Below are positions 55,886-64,000 of a DNA stretch of 64,000 bases, piece after piece; positions within the stretch are counted from its first letter, which is position 1, and every line of letters starts with the position of its first letter. This DNA is from Acinetobacter lactucae. GTDB lineage: Bacteria; Pseudomonadota; Gammaproteobacteria; Pseudomonadales; Moraxellaceae. The notes beneath the pieces were generated by a model, which saw only the letters and a program-made list of their open reading frames with translations, had not been told where the DNA came from and did not search any database. The stretch covers positions 60,226 to 124,225 of the forward strand of contig NZ_LRPE01000001.1 in assembly GCF_001605885.1 (NCBI RefSeq), read 5' to 3'. Made by a program: the position numbers and the translations under genes.

Positions 55886-56713
55886 TTATGCCTGTAGGTT
55901 TAAAAGTTTGATATCAGCATATTGCTCAATTAAGTTGGCATCTAACATATGGATATAATCCATAAAGAGGGTACTAAAACTTCCCATAGTTTGTGCCTGA
56001 TTTGCTGCCAGTTTACCTGCAATTGCGAAGTGAACATGAGCTGAAAGTGCGGCAATGCTTGGGGTAGTCACAGCGCTATATGCTGCGATTAAAGCACCCA
56101 ATGCACAGCCCGTTGCGGTAATTTTAGGTTGTAACGGACTTCCGCCATTTACCTGGATAACGATGTCTAATTCTTTAGATAAAATGTAATCTGACTCGCC
56201 CGAAATAGCGATACAGTCTGCATGCGTTAAGAGGGAGAAAGCCTGTTGATAGGCTTGATCACTGCTTAAAGTACTATCGACACCTTTAGATTGAACTTGG
56301 TTGCCTGCAAGCGTACTGATTTCTGAGGCATTACCACGAATAACACTTGGCTTAAACTGTAAAAGTTCATCTGTCATTTGACTGCGCCAAGCTAAAATTG
56401 GTCCATATCCAACTGGGTCGAGTACCCAAGGAATATTATGAAGCTGTGCTGTCTTTGCAGAGATTTGCATGGCTTGCATTTGCTCTGAAGTTGGCGTACC
56501 CAAATTAATGCTTAAAGCAGATGAAATCTTGGTAAAACTTTCAGCTTCATAAGGATTATCAATCATGGCAGGTGAGGCACCAGAAGCAAGTAACACATTG
56601 GCTGTATAGTTCGCTGCAACGCTATTGGTAATACATTGCACAAGAGGTGTTTTTGCCTGCACGTTTTGCCAAGCTTTAATTACTTGCTCAATTAAAGTCG
56701 ATGCTGATGTCAT
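55886..56713 (-). CDS. thiM: Hydroxyethylthiazole kinase ThiM
   Basis: Salvage kinase phosphorylating 4-methyl-5-hydroxyethylthiazole for thiamine synthesis. The 275-residue ribokinase-fold protein has PLVQCITNSVAANYTANVLLASGASPAM, VLDPVGYG, IRGNASEISTLAG and the catalytic TATGCALGALIAAY motif. There is no thiD or thiE beside it. Only 35 bases separate it from the upstream zinc-ribbon gene, leaving no room for a TPP riboswitch there, so it is probably co-transcribed with that gene. Confidence 0.94.
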   Translation of the reverse strand: MTSASTLIEQVIKAWQNVQAKTPLVQCITNSVAANYTANVLLASGASPAMIDNPYEAESFTKISSALSINLGTPTSEQMQAMQISAKTAQLHNIPWVLDPVGYGPILAWRSQMTDELLQFKPSVIRGNASEISTLAGNQVQSKGVDSTLSSDQAYQQAFSLLTHADCIAISGESDYILSKELDIVIQVNGGSPLQPKITATGCALGALIAAYSAVTTPSIAALSAHVHFAIAGKLAANQAQTMGSFSTLFMDYIHMLDANLIEQYADIKLLNLQA

Positions 56714-56748
56714 ATTATTATCCTTATCAAGCCAAAGTGATTATAGAT

Positions 56749-57906
56749 TTAGTGGGTGAAATAGTGATCTTGATGCTTACATTTTTGGCAAATTAAAGAA
56801 ACATAATCGGCCGCATCATAATCAACAGTTAAATCATTTGAACCACAATGCATACAACGTTTAACCGAATAAAAGTTTAAACGCGGTTCAATTTTACGCC
56901 ATGCTTTCCAGACAGGTTGTACGAATATCTGTTCGTCGTAGCCCAAGAAACGGTTAAGCAAAATATAGCTCATTTTACTGTAGGGAATATTGTGAGGACG
57001 AGGCAGCATTGAGGTTTCCCACTTTTCAGCTAAAGCTCTCTCACGATATTGTTCTAAGGTTTTCTTTAATAAATTGGTGTTAATAAATTTCTCATTGCGA
57101 GGCTGTAGGGCTTTTTGTTTATAAAGATATTCGAGCGCGGTTTGAATCAAATAGTAAATTTGTCCAATCGCCAATGAATCCATTAAACGATAACAAAAAG
57201 TTTGGAAATTAGTGCTTCCTGCAATTTGAACGCCCCATGTTCTGCAGTAGAACTGCATAAACTGGATAATTTCTTGATAGAGCACCTGAAATAGCACATC
57301 TTTCACTTCATCGGCACTACGAAAAGGGATACCGAGACTTAGGTTTTCATAAAACCAATATCGTAGTTGCTGGGCGACACTATATAAACTTGGGTCACTA
57401 TAACCATCTAATCGAATGTTTAAATAAAAGCATTGAGGTTCATCAGTTTGATCTTGGGCATTTAAAATTCCATCTTTATGGAGTTGTTTAATTAGATAGT
57501 TTTGAAACATCCAGTTCGGAGTAATGTGATGGGATTTAATCCGGTCCCAGTGAATGTATTCATCATGTGCAACATCATCACGGGCATAGTCATCAAGTAC
57601 ACTGAGTAAAAATAGTTTATGTAAAAAACTCAGTTGTTCCAGACTTCGCTGTGGTTGATCTTTTGACTTAAATTGGCGTTGTTCTTGTAAGCGTGTTTGC
57701 TGTAATAGCTTTTTACGTTGTTTAGTACAGGTTTCACAGTGGCATGTCATTTTTTCATCTTTAAATATGCGGTGCTGACAATGACTGCATTCATGAAATT
57801 GAATGTCTTTTTCAAATTGTTCGGCATCTATCCAGTACATCGAAGCTTGGCAGAGAGGACAATGGCTACTTTCATCTAGCTGTTTTTGTAGAATTTGTAA
57901 GGCCAT
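56749..57906 (-). CDS. Uncharacterised protein with N- and C-terminal zinc ribbons
   Basis: A 385-residue cytosolic protein with no recognised catalytic domain. Three cysteine pairs lie in the first 60 residues: CPLC (16-19), CSHC, and CHCETC. A fourth ribbon lies at the C-terminus with CMHC and CQKC about 17 residues apart. Between them is a long helical, aromatic-rich region (WFYENLSLGIPF, YCRTWGVQIAG). The pattern suggests a nucleic-acid or metal-binding protein, but no function can be assigned. It is upstream of thiM in the same direction. Confidence 0.68.
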   Translation of the reverse strand: MALQILQKQLDESSHCPLCQASMYWIDAEQFEKDIQFHECSHCQHRIFKDEKMTCHCETCTKQRKKLLQQTRLQEQRQFKSKDQPQRSLEQLSFLHKLFLLSVLDDYARDDVAHDEYIHWDRIKSHHITPNWMFQNYLIKQLHKDGILNAQDQTDEPQCFYLNIRLDGYSDPSLYSVAQQLRYWFYENLSLGIPFRSADEVKDVLFQVLYQEIIQFMQFYCRTWGVQIAGSTNFQTFCYRLMDSLAIGQIYYLIQTALEYLYKQKALQPRNEKFINTNLLKKTLEQYRERALAEKWETSMLPRPHNIPYSKMSYILLNRFLGYDEQIFVQPVWKAWRKIEPRLNFYSVKRCMHCGSNDLTVDYDAADYVSLICQKCKHQDHYFTH

Positions 57907-58000
57907 TTTGCTCCGAACATAAAATAAAAAATGAAAGGGCTATTATACACAGCAACGCTGTAGATGGCTGAGATTGTCTTTTTGTTTGCTGCTAAAATAG

Positions 58001-58036
58001 GAAGACCTAAAATCTACGTTTGGATTTTAGGTCTTC
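58001..58036. repeat. Perfect 14-bp inverted repeat between two minus-strand genes
   Basis: GAAGACCTAAAATC at 58001-58014 and its exact complement at 58023-58036 enclose an 8-base loop. It lies 20 bases after the stop of the small gene at 58056. Neither side carries a good T run, so it may be a T-poor terminator or a protein site. Confidence 0.65.
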
Positions 58037-58055
58037 ATCATAATTCGAAGTTTAA

Positions 58056-58313
58056 TTAAACAGGGCACGGCAAACTCTCATCATTTTGTCCAAGTTTTTT
58101 GGCATTGATGAGTGCCTGTACTTTTTTACTTGGTAATTTGACTTTACCTAATGCATCGTAAGTGTTTACGATGGTCGTTACTTCTTGGGCAGTCATTGAA
58201 ATACCTTCAGCAGATAAAAATACTGCAATCACATGGTGGTCAAGTCCTGCTGCGTCTAGATCATGGATCGCTTTAATATTTTCTAAGCGATGTAAATGTG
58301 CTTTTAATTCCAT
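58056..58313 (-). CDS. Small hypothetical helical protein (85 residues)
   Basis: Begins MELKAHLHRLENIKAIHDLDAAG. The middle (HHVIAVFLSAEGISMTAQEVTTIVNTYDALGKV) has a helix-turn-helix-like pattern in which a position is read against a rule (ISMTAQEV), but it is too short to be sure. It ends in LPCPV. The ATG at 58313 follows GAGGTATTCACT on the minus strand, a fair ribosome binding site. Family unknown to me. It is followed by the 14-bp inverted repeat. Confidence 0.6.
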   Translation of the reverse strand: MELKAHLHRLENIKAIHDLDAAGLDHHVIAVFLSAEGISMTAQEVTTIVNTYDALGKVKLPSKKVQALINAKKLGQNDESLPCPV

Positions 58314-58632
58314 AGTGAATACCTCTTGTTCTGATTGAAATAGTTATATTGGTGTATTAGATAAGGCAAGAACCATGCCCAAAATGTAAGCTAGCCCTAA
58401 AAAATGTTAAAAGCCGAAGGTGTTTTATTTTTATTGTATAGATTGATTATATAAGCAACGATTATCGTAAATTTGGTCTAATCTGTGCTAATAAAAGACG
58501 ATTCTAATTTGAAATGTATAAATGAAGTCCCATTAATTTTATAAAGGTAAGTAAACACAGTATGTATGATTGAATATGGTCAACTCATAACAATTCGTAC
58601 TATGGTTTCCGAAAAGTATATAAGGAATAAAG
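58314..58632. other. Intergenic region between divergent genes
   Basis: About 320 bases holding the promoters of the small minus-strand gene and pepN. It is AT-rich. I could not fix a convincing -35/-10 pair, operator or RNA structure in it. Confidence 0.4.
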
Positions 58633-61239
58633 ATGAATATTGCGGCACAGCCTCCAGTTCAGGCAGATCAAACAATTTATTTAAAAGATTATCAGAAACC
58701 TTCGTTCTTGGTTGAATCCATTAATCTTGATATTCAAGTTTATGAAGATAAAACAATTGTTGATTCAACATTGGTGATGAAGCGTCAAACTGCTGGAGAC
58801 TTGGTGTTATTAGGCCGTGATCTTGAATTGCAATCGATTCAGCTAAATGGTCAAGTTCTCACTCCTGCACAATATTCACTCGATAGTGAGCAACTGGTGA
58901 TCACTGATGCACCAGATGAAGTCATTTTACAAACTCAAGTGATTATTCATCCTGAAACAAATACTCAGTTAGAAGGTTTATATAAAGCAGATGAGTTATT
59001 TGTAACGCAGAATGAACCAGAAGGTTTCCGCAAAATTACTTTCTATCCAGATCGTCCGGACGTACTTTCAGTCTTTACGACCCGTGTAGAAGCAGACAAA
59101 AAATATCCTGTGTTACTTGCCAATGGTAACTTGCTTGAAACTGGTGAGGTGGGTGAAAACCGTCACTTTGCAATCTGGCAAGACCCGACTAAAAAGCCAA
59201 GCTATTTATTTGCTTGTGTCATTGGTGATTTAGCTGTACTTAAAGATCGTTATACGACTTCTGAAGGGCGTGATGTTGCTTTAGAAATTTATGCAATCGA
59301 GAAAGACATTCCAAAATGCCATATCGCGATGGAAGCATTAAAGCATTCTATGCGTTGGGATGAAGAACACTATGGCCGCGCATATGATCTCGACAACTAT
59401 ATGATTGTTGCAGTGAGCCAGTTCAACATGGGTGCCATGGAAAATAAAGGTTTAAATATCTTTAATACTTCATGCGTGCTTGCTGATGAAGAATACACTA
59501 CTGACGCTGCAATCATGCGTGTACAGTCTGTAATTGCCCATGAGTATTTCCACAACTGGACAGGAAACCGTATTACTTGCCGTGACTGGTTCCAACTCTG
59601 CTTAAAAGAAGGTTTAACGGTATTCCGTGATCAGTCTTTCTCGGAAGATTTACAATCTGCTGCGGTTCAACGTATTGATGACGTCGCTGTACTTAAATCG
59701 CATCAATTCCCTGAAGATGCAGGTCCTTTGTCGCATCCACCACGTCCAGATCACTTTGTAGAAATTAATAACTTCTATACCGCAACTGTTTATGAAAAAG
59801 GTGCGGAAATTAACCGCATGATGTCGACTTTGTTGGGTAAAGAAAAATACCGTAAGGGTACGGATGAATATTTCCGCCGTCATGATGGCCAAGCCGTAAC
59901 GGTAGAAGACTGGGTTGCTGCATTATCTGCAGGTTCAGGGGTCGATTTATCTGCATTCTTAACTTGGTACAACCAACCGGGTACGCCAAAGCTTGAAGCA
60001 AAAGGTGAGTACGATGCAGCGACACAAACTTATCGTTTAAGTTTTAAACAAAGCCTAAAAGCACATCCTAAATATCCAAATTTAAAAGCTGTTCCAATTC
60101 CTGTAGCGTTGGCACTATTCAATGCTAAATCAGGTGAGCAATATACATTGCACAGTGACGGCCTATTCGTAAATGATGTTAAAGATGGTGTGTACTTGTT
60201 TGATCAAGACGAAGCAACCATTGAATTCACAGGTGTGACTGAACAGCCAGTTGTGTCGTTACTCCGTAATTTCTCTGCGCCTGTAAATCTTGTGTTTGAC
60301 TATACTGATGCAGAATTAGCATTCTTAATTCAGCACGAAACAAATGGTTTTAACCAGTGGCAAGCAACTCAAACCTTGCTTGAGCGTATTTTGCTAGAAG
60401 ACCATTCTGCAGATGCGTACATTCAAGCTATTCAGAGCACTTTGCCAGAGTTGGTTGGTCGTGACCCGCTTTTAGCATCACGTTTGTTTGATGTACCAAG
60501 TGAAGGTTATTTGGGTAGTCGTATTGATCAGAACTATGCACCAGCAGATATTCATGTAAAACGTGAAGCTCTACTTAATCGATTGGCACAAGAGCTAGGT
60601 TCATTCTGGAAAGATACTTACCTTACACTTGACCCAGACCAGCAAAAAGAATTTTCTTTAGCGATGGGTGTTCGTGCATTAAAAAATATTATGCTTATGA
60701 TGATGGCACGTCAGGGTGATCAAACTGCATTTGAATTGGCACATGTGCAGTACCAAAACACAGGTAATATGTCTGAGCGTTTAGGTGCACTACGCGTATT
60801 GGTTTGGCAAAGCGCGCCTCAAGCTCAAGATGCTCTTGCTGATTTCTATGACCGCTTTAAAGATGAAGCTTTGTCTTTAGATCAGTGGTTTATGATTCAA
60901 GCTGCAAACCCAAATGCAACCACTGAAACAATCGAGTACTTAACTCAACATCCTGACTATGACTTAACGACTCCAAACCGTATTCGTGCGGTAAGCGGCG
61001 GCTTGTCAAATAACCCTGAAAATACTTGGGGCTTTGGTGTAGCTCACTTTATTAACCTCGCACAATATCTGGATGAAAAGAACCCAATTTTAGGTTCACG
61101 TCTATTACAAGTATTGTCACGTTGGTATACGCTTGCAGAGCCTCAACGTACTCAAGTGCAGCAAGCCTTACAAGCATTGCAGCCTAAAGTGAAATCGAAA
61201 AACGTTTCTGAAACTTTAAATAGTATGTTAAGTGTTTAA
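58633..61239 (+). CDS. pepN: Aminopeptidase N
   Basis: Cytosolic zinc aminopeptidase (M1 family) that removes N-terminal residues from peptides. The exopeptidase motif GAMENKG, the zinc motif VIAHEYFHNWTG with the third ligand Glu in LKEGLTVFRD, and the later TVYEKGAEI tyrosine region are all present. Length 868 matches the E. coli enzyme (870). ATG 58633 follows AAGGA by 8 bases. It is a single-gene unit with a terminator. Confidence 0.96.
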   Translation: MNIAAQPPVQADQTIYLKDYQKPSFLVESINLDIQVYEDKTIVDSTLVMKRQTAGDLVLLGRDLELQSIQLNGQVLTPAQYSLDSEQLVITDAPDEVILQTQVIIHPETNTQLEGLYKADELFVTQNEPEGFRKITFYPDRPDVLSVFTTRVEADKKYPVLLANGNLLETGEVGENRHFAIWQDPTKKPSYLFACVIGDLAVLKDRYTTSEGRDVALEIYAIEKDIPKCHIAMEALKHSMRWDEEHYGRAYDLDNYMIVAVSQFNMGAMENKGLNIFNTSCVLADEEYTTDAAIMRVQSVIAHEYFHNWTGNRITCRDWFQLCLKEGLTVFRDQSFSEDLQSAAVQRIDDVAVLKSHQFPEDAGPLSHPPRPDHFVEINNFYTATVYEKGAEINRMMSTLLGKEKYRKGTDEYFRRHDGQAVTVEDWVAALSAGSGVDLSAFLTWYNQPGTPKLEAKGEYDAATQTYRLSFKQSLKAHPKYPNLKAVPIPVALALFNAKSGEQYTLHSDGLFVNDVKDGVYLFDQDEATIEFTGVTEQPVVSLLRNFSAPVNLVFDYTDAELAFLIQHETNGFNQWQATQTLLERILLEDHSADAYIQAIQSTLPELVGRDPLLASRLFDVPSEGYLGSRIDQNYAPADIHVKREALLNRLAQELGSFWKDTYLTLDPDQQKEFSLAMGVRALKNIMLMMMARQGDQTAFELAHVQYQNTGNMSERLGALRVLVWQSAPQAQDALADFYDRFKDEALSLDQWFMIQAANPNATTETIEYLTQHPDYDLTTPNRIRAVSGGLSNNPENTWGFGVAHFINLAQYLDEKNPILGSRLLQVLSRWYTLAEPQRTQVQQALQALQPKVKSKNVSETLNSMLSV

Positions 61240-61256
61240 CTAGATTTAGATACACT

Positions 61257-61290
61257 AAATAAAGGTCTCATATGAGGCCTTTATTTTTAT
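61257..61290 (+). terminator. Terminator downstream of pepN
   Basis: AATAAAGGTCTCA and TGAGGCCTTTATT pair with one G-U around TA, followed by TTTAT. A flanking A-rich stretch is also present. Confidence 0.8.
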
Positions 61291-61823
61291 ATTTCTACAT
61301 AGAAATATAGCGGTCAAGAATTAACTTTATTGTTGTTTTCTAGCTTTATGATTTTTTAGTTTTCTTTTAGATAAAGTATAATTTTTAATGATTTATTTTA
61401 AATGCATCTTTAAGTAAAAATATAAAATAAAAAATTATTAGAATAATAAACTAAAAAATAGAATAATTGACGCTGCAAATCGTTTTTGTTTATAGGTAAT
61501 TAAGCTAAATAGACTGACATATTTATTTAAATTTTCTCCAATAAATTTTATGGTATTTTTATTAAGTTAAATAAAATCAATAATTTATTTTTTTAAATGT
61601 TAATGAATTGTTAATTGGGGTTAATTTGAGTAATTGTATTTTATTAATTGAAATTCTAAATAAAAATGTTGTCATGCAGTTTAACTTTTTTTATGTATTA
61701 TGACCAAAATAGGGTAAAAATATAAGCTTTAAAAAGCAGTCAAATTAAAAGAGATTGTAATAGTAAGGGTTAATTTTTTTACATCTATTAATGCCAACAA
61801 TTTAATGTAAAAAGGTTTAGACC
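61291..61823. other. Long AT-rich leader upstream of the pilus genes
   Basis: About 530 bases without a gene, much richer in A and T than the surroundings. It probably contains the pilus promoter and regulator sites. The best promoter-like pair is TTGTCA 61669-61674 with TATGTA 61692-61697 (17-base spacer), which is weak. AT-rich DNA of this kind is a usual target of H-NS silencing, but that is inference. Confidence 0.45.
61669..61697 (+). promoter_or_regulatory. Weak candidate promoter for the pilus cluster
   Basis: TTGTCA (five of six) and TATGTA (three of six) are spaced by 17 bases, 127 bases before the subunit ATG. Because the region is so AT-rich, this is only the best of several possibilities. 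Confidence 0.28.
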
Positions 61824-62354
61824 ATGAAAAAGACTTTTTATTATTTATCAGCAATTGCTGCAGGATTATTTTCTCTCAATACAGCAAATGCCGCTACAGC
61901 AACTGGAACATTGACTGTTAGAGCGACAGTTACAAATAGCTGTGTTCTAAATACCTCAGCTACAGGTACTACATCAAATGCGGTCTTAGACTTTGGGACA
62001 TTAAGTTCACTTGCGAGCAACGTAGACGCAGACACTACGACCACAGGTGGGACCCCAATCAGAGTGCTTTGTAACAACACTGTACCTTGGACTTTGTCTT
62101 TTGATGGTGGCCAGAATGTTTTATCAACTCAACGTCGTATGATTGGTGGAGCAACCACTACAGAATATATTCCTTATAATCTTTTCTCTGACACAGGACG
62201 TGCAACAGCAATTGGTATTGCAACAACAGCATACACCGGAACAGGAACAGGTAATGTTCAAACTGTAAATGTGTATGGCCGTATTCCTGCCGGAACGACC
62301 TTACCAAGTGCAGGTAGTTATTTAGATACAGTGACCGTGACCGTAACTTACTAA
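61824..62354 (+). CDS. Csu-type pilus major subunit (spore coat U domain)
   Basis: Exported fimbrial subunit of 176 residues. Signal peptide MKKTFYYLSAIAAGLFSLNTANA is cleaved before ATATGTLTVRATVTNSCVLN. The SCPU domain follows, with a disulfide pair (NSCVLN and VLCNN) and alternating beta strands ending in the donor-like SYLDTVTVTVTY. This resembles CsuA/B-like archaic chaperone-usher pilins. It is followed by a chaperone and an usher, so it should be the polymerising subunit. Start follows AAAAGG. The unusual Thr/Ala/Gly-rich composition is typical of such subunits. Confidence 0.85.
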   Translation: MKKTFYYLSAIAAGLFSLNTANAATATGTLTVRATVTNSCVLNTSATGTTSNAVLDFGTLSSLASNVDADTTTTGGTPIRVLCNNTVPWTLSFDGGQNVLSTQRRMIGGATTTEYIPYNLFSDTGRATAIGIATTAYTGTGTGNVQTVNVYGRIPAGTTLPSAGSYLDTVTVTVTY

Positions 62355-62426
62355 TTTTTATAAATAAGAAATACTGTTAGCCCTTTAAGAGGGCTAATAC
62401 ATTAAAAGATTTATTTTGAGCAACTC

Positions 62427-63131
62427 ATGAAAAAAAACATCTTTATTATTACGAGTTTATTGTTATCTCTATCTAGCACGTTGAGTGCGGCTACAATCCG
62501 AATTTCACCCGTGAATGTGGAAATATTGAGTAATCAAAGTGCTTCTTCGATTAGTTTATTTAACCAGTCGAATGAAAGTACTGATTTACAGATTCGCGTG
62601 TTTGAATGGGTGCAGAAGAATGGGCAGGATGAATTAATTCCTACTGATGAGATCGCAATTAGTCCGCCATTTTTAAAATTAAAGCCTAATGACTCGTATA
62701 ACTTACGTGTAGTCAGAATTAATCTGTCAGCGATTTCTGGTGAAAAAACCTATCGTATTATTATTGATGAGTTACCAAAACCTGTTGATAGTCGTAAAGC
62801 AGCTCAAGGAATAAATGTATTACTTCGCTCATCTTTGCCTGTATTTGTAGTCAATAAAGACGCGATTACTAAATTGAATTGGAAAATTGATTCTAATCAG
62901 AAGGCACCTTCTTTAAATATTAGTAATATTGGAAATCGACATGCACTTTTAAATAATTTAACGCTTGTTGATACTACAGCAAATAAAAGTTATCCGATCC
63001 AAGTAAACACTGTGAATGGTTATATTCTTGGACAGCAGACCCGAAGTTACTCTATTAATAATTTCACATATCAGCCAAATCATAAATACAGCGTATCTCT
63101 GACAGTTAATGGTAAGAAAACCACACTTTAA
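62427..63131 (+). CDS. Periplasmic fimbrial chaperone (PapD-like, archaic type)
   Basis: A 234-residue exported chaperone that donates a strand to fold pilus subunits. The signal peptide (MKKNIFIITSLLLSLSSTLSAA) precedes two Ig-like domains. The first has TIRISPVNVEILSNQSASSISLFNQSNESTDLQIRVFEW and the PPFLKLKPNDSYNLRVVRI segment, which carries the conserved proline-rich and subunit-binding strands. The RIIIDELP and YRI motifs match the FGL/archaic family. It lies 72 bases after the subunit and 9 before the usher. Confidence 0.88.
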   Translation: MKKNIFIITSLLLSLSSTLSAATIRISPVNVEILSNQSASSISLFNQSNESTDLQIRVFEWVQKNGQDELIPTDEIAISPPFLKLKPNDSYNLRVVRINLSAISGEKTYRIIIDELPKPVDSRKAAQGINVLLRSSLPVFVVNKDAITKLNWKIDSNQKAPSLNISNIGNRHALLNNLTLVDTTANKSYPIQVNTVNGYILGQQTRSYSINNFTYQPNHKYSVSLTVNGKKTTL

Positions 63132-63140
63132 GAGGCTTAT

Positions 63141-64000
63141 ATGAAATACATTATAGGTGTCTTATGTGTTGCATATCTTCCTGCATATTCTTTTGCTGAG
63201 CAACTTCAAGATCATACGAACACAGCAACTCCGCGTGTTCCCGATGCTATAAATAGCAAGAATAAATATGCAGGGGTGAAGGTCGATAGACAGGAACAAA
63301 ATCTTAGCTTTACTCAGCTTTTTTTAAACGTTTCTGTGAATGCAAATGCTTCTGAAGATTTGGTTTCGGTAAAGCAAGCTCAAGATGGCAAGCTCTATAT
63401 CCGTGCGCGTGATTTAAAAGCTCTAAGACTGAAAATGGATGAGCACATATCAGATAGCCAATGGGTATGTATTAATGATCTAAGCGAAATCCAGTTTAAA
63501 TATCTGGAAAATGAGCAGTCCCTCAACCTAAATGTTCCGTCAAACATGCTGACGGGCTATGCAGTTGACCTTAATGGTCAGCAGATCACCAGCCCGCATT
63601 TGCTCAAGATGAAACCGTTAAACGCGGCTATTCTCAACTATAGCCTGTATAACAGCATAACCAATGATGAAAATACCTTTTCAGGTTCGGCTGAAGGGAT
63701 TTTTAACAGCACGATCGGTAACTTTTCATCAGGCGTTTTATATAACGGCAGTAATGAAAATAGTTATAGCCATGAAAAGTGGGTACGACTGGAAAGTAAG
63801 TGGCAATATGTCGACCCTGAAAAGATCAGGATCTATACCTTAGGGGACTTTATTTCTAACAGCCCAGACTGGGGCAGTAGTGTACGGCTTGCTGGTTTTC
63901 AGTGGTCGAGTGCCTACACCCAGCGCGGTGATATTGTCACCTCGGCACTCCCGCAATTCTCCGGTTCGGCTGCACTGCCTTCAACTTTAGATTTATACGT
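63141..64000 (+). CDS. Outer-membrane fimbrial usher, 3'-truncated by the window
   Basis: The frame opens at ATG 63141 (AGAGG 8 bases upstream) and stays open to the last base, giving 286 residues of a protein usually of 750-850. A signal peptide (MKYIIGVLCVAYLPAYSFA) is followed by the usher N-terminal domain (QLFLNVSVNANASEDLVSVKQ, IRARDLKALRLKMDEHI) with a Cys at SQWVCINDL. Then barrel strands start (LNYSLYNSI, GDFISNSPDWGSSVRLAGFQWS). It secretes and assembles the pilus subunits. The DNA becomes markedly more GC-rich from about 63400 onward. Confidence 0.88.
   Translation, partial: MKYIIGVLCVAYLPAYSFAEQLQDHTNTATPRVPDAINSKNKYAGVKVDRQEQNLSFTQLFLNVSVNANASEDLVSVKQAQDGKLYIRARDLKALRLKMDEHISDSQWVCINDLSEIQFKYLENEQSLNLNVPSNMLTGYAVDLNGQQITSPHLLKMKPLNAAILNYSLYNSITNDENTFSGSAEGIFNSTIGNFSSGVLYNGSNENSYSHEKWVRLESKWQYVDPEKIRIYTLGDFISNSPDWGSSVRLAGFQWSSAYTQRGDIVTSALPQFSGSAALPSTLDLY

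Noticed and set aside
56714..56748. TPP riboswitch upstream of thiM
   Set aside because: Only 35 bases separate thiM from the preceding gene, too short for a riboswitch, and no THI-box sequence is visible.

Overview
The window looks like chromosomal DNA of an Acinetobacter, most likely from the A. baumannii/calcoaceticus group. It is AT-rich (roughly 39% GC by eye), with compact gammaproteobacterial gene order. Hfq carries the long glycine-rich tail typical of Moraxellaceae, and the ethanolamine, Kdp, TamAB, Coq7 and Csu-type pilus genes fit that assignment. I see no rRNA or tRNA gene, CRISPR array, insertion sequence or prophage.

Layout. 1-7.4 kb: the kdpABCDE high-affinity K+ system, with kdpA cut by the window start. 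7.5-12 kb: a glutamine-synthetase-like ligase, a DUF2799 lipoprotein, and the pair lplT-like MFS - coq7. 12-19.3 kb: tamA-tamB for outer-membrane/envelope assembly. 19.6-24.2 kb: a secreted beta-propeller lactonase-like protein, a small lipoprotein and acnB. 24.3-30.5 kb: a looser region with an orphan hypothetical gene, a voltage-gated K+ channel, an MFS exporter, a periplasmic DUF4198 protein with a Fur-box-like site, metR with a perfect MetR box, and a DUF441 membrane protein. 30.5-33.1 kb: two pseudouridine synthases, a GNAT acetyltransferase and an orphan RelB/DinJ antitoxin. 33.2-37.2 kb: tsaE-mutL-miaA-hfq. 37.3-42.2 kb: a DMT transporter, nitroreductase, lpxH, ppiB and glnS.

42.6-52.6 kb is a two-carbon catabolic island. 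It holds a class I amidotransferase, eutC-eutB-ethanolamine permease, an acetaldehyde-type dehydrogenase, a divergent GAF-domain regulator, an alpha/beta hydrolase and an iron-dependent alcohol dehydrogenase. Ethanolamine or ethanol would yield acetaldehyde, which the dehydrogenase oxidises to acetate. There are no microcompartment shell genes and no eutA reactivase nearby. The most interesting signal is here. The regulator appears to join an AcoR-like GAF sensor to a winged helix and a BTAD-like helical domain, as in the actinobacterial SARP regulators. SARPs bind heptamer direct repeats of 11-bp period, and such repeats (GGTTGGA or GGTAGGT, 4-bp spacers) lie upstream of the aldehyde dehydrogenase/regulator pair, the hydrolase and the alcohol dehydrogenase.

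52.8-61.2 kb: a Pif1-like helicase with a C-terminal helix-turn-helix, a small tautomerase, an AraC/GyrI-like regulator, thiM, a zinc-ribbon protein of unknown function, a small hypothetical gene and pepN. 61.8 kb to the end: a chaperone-usher pilus cluster (SCPU-domain subunit, chaperone, usher). The usher runs off the window, and its base composition rises sharply from about 63.4 kb, suggesting mosaic or transferred DNA.
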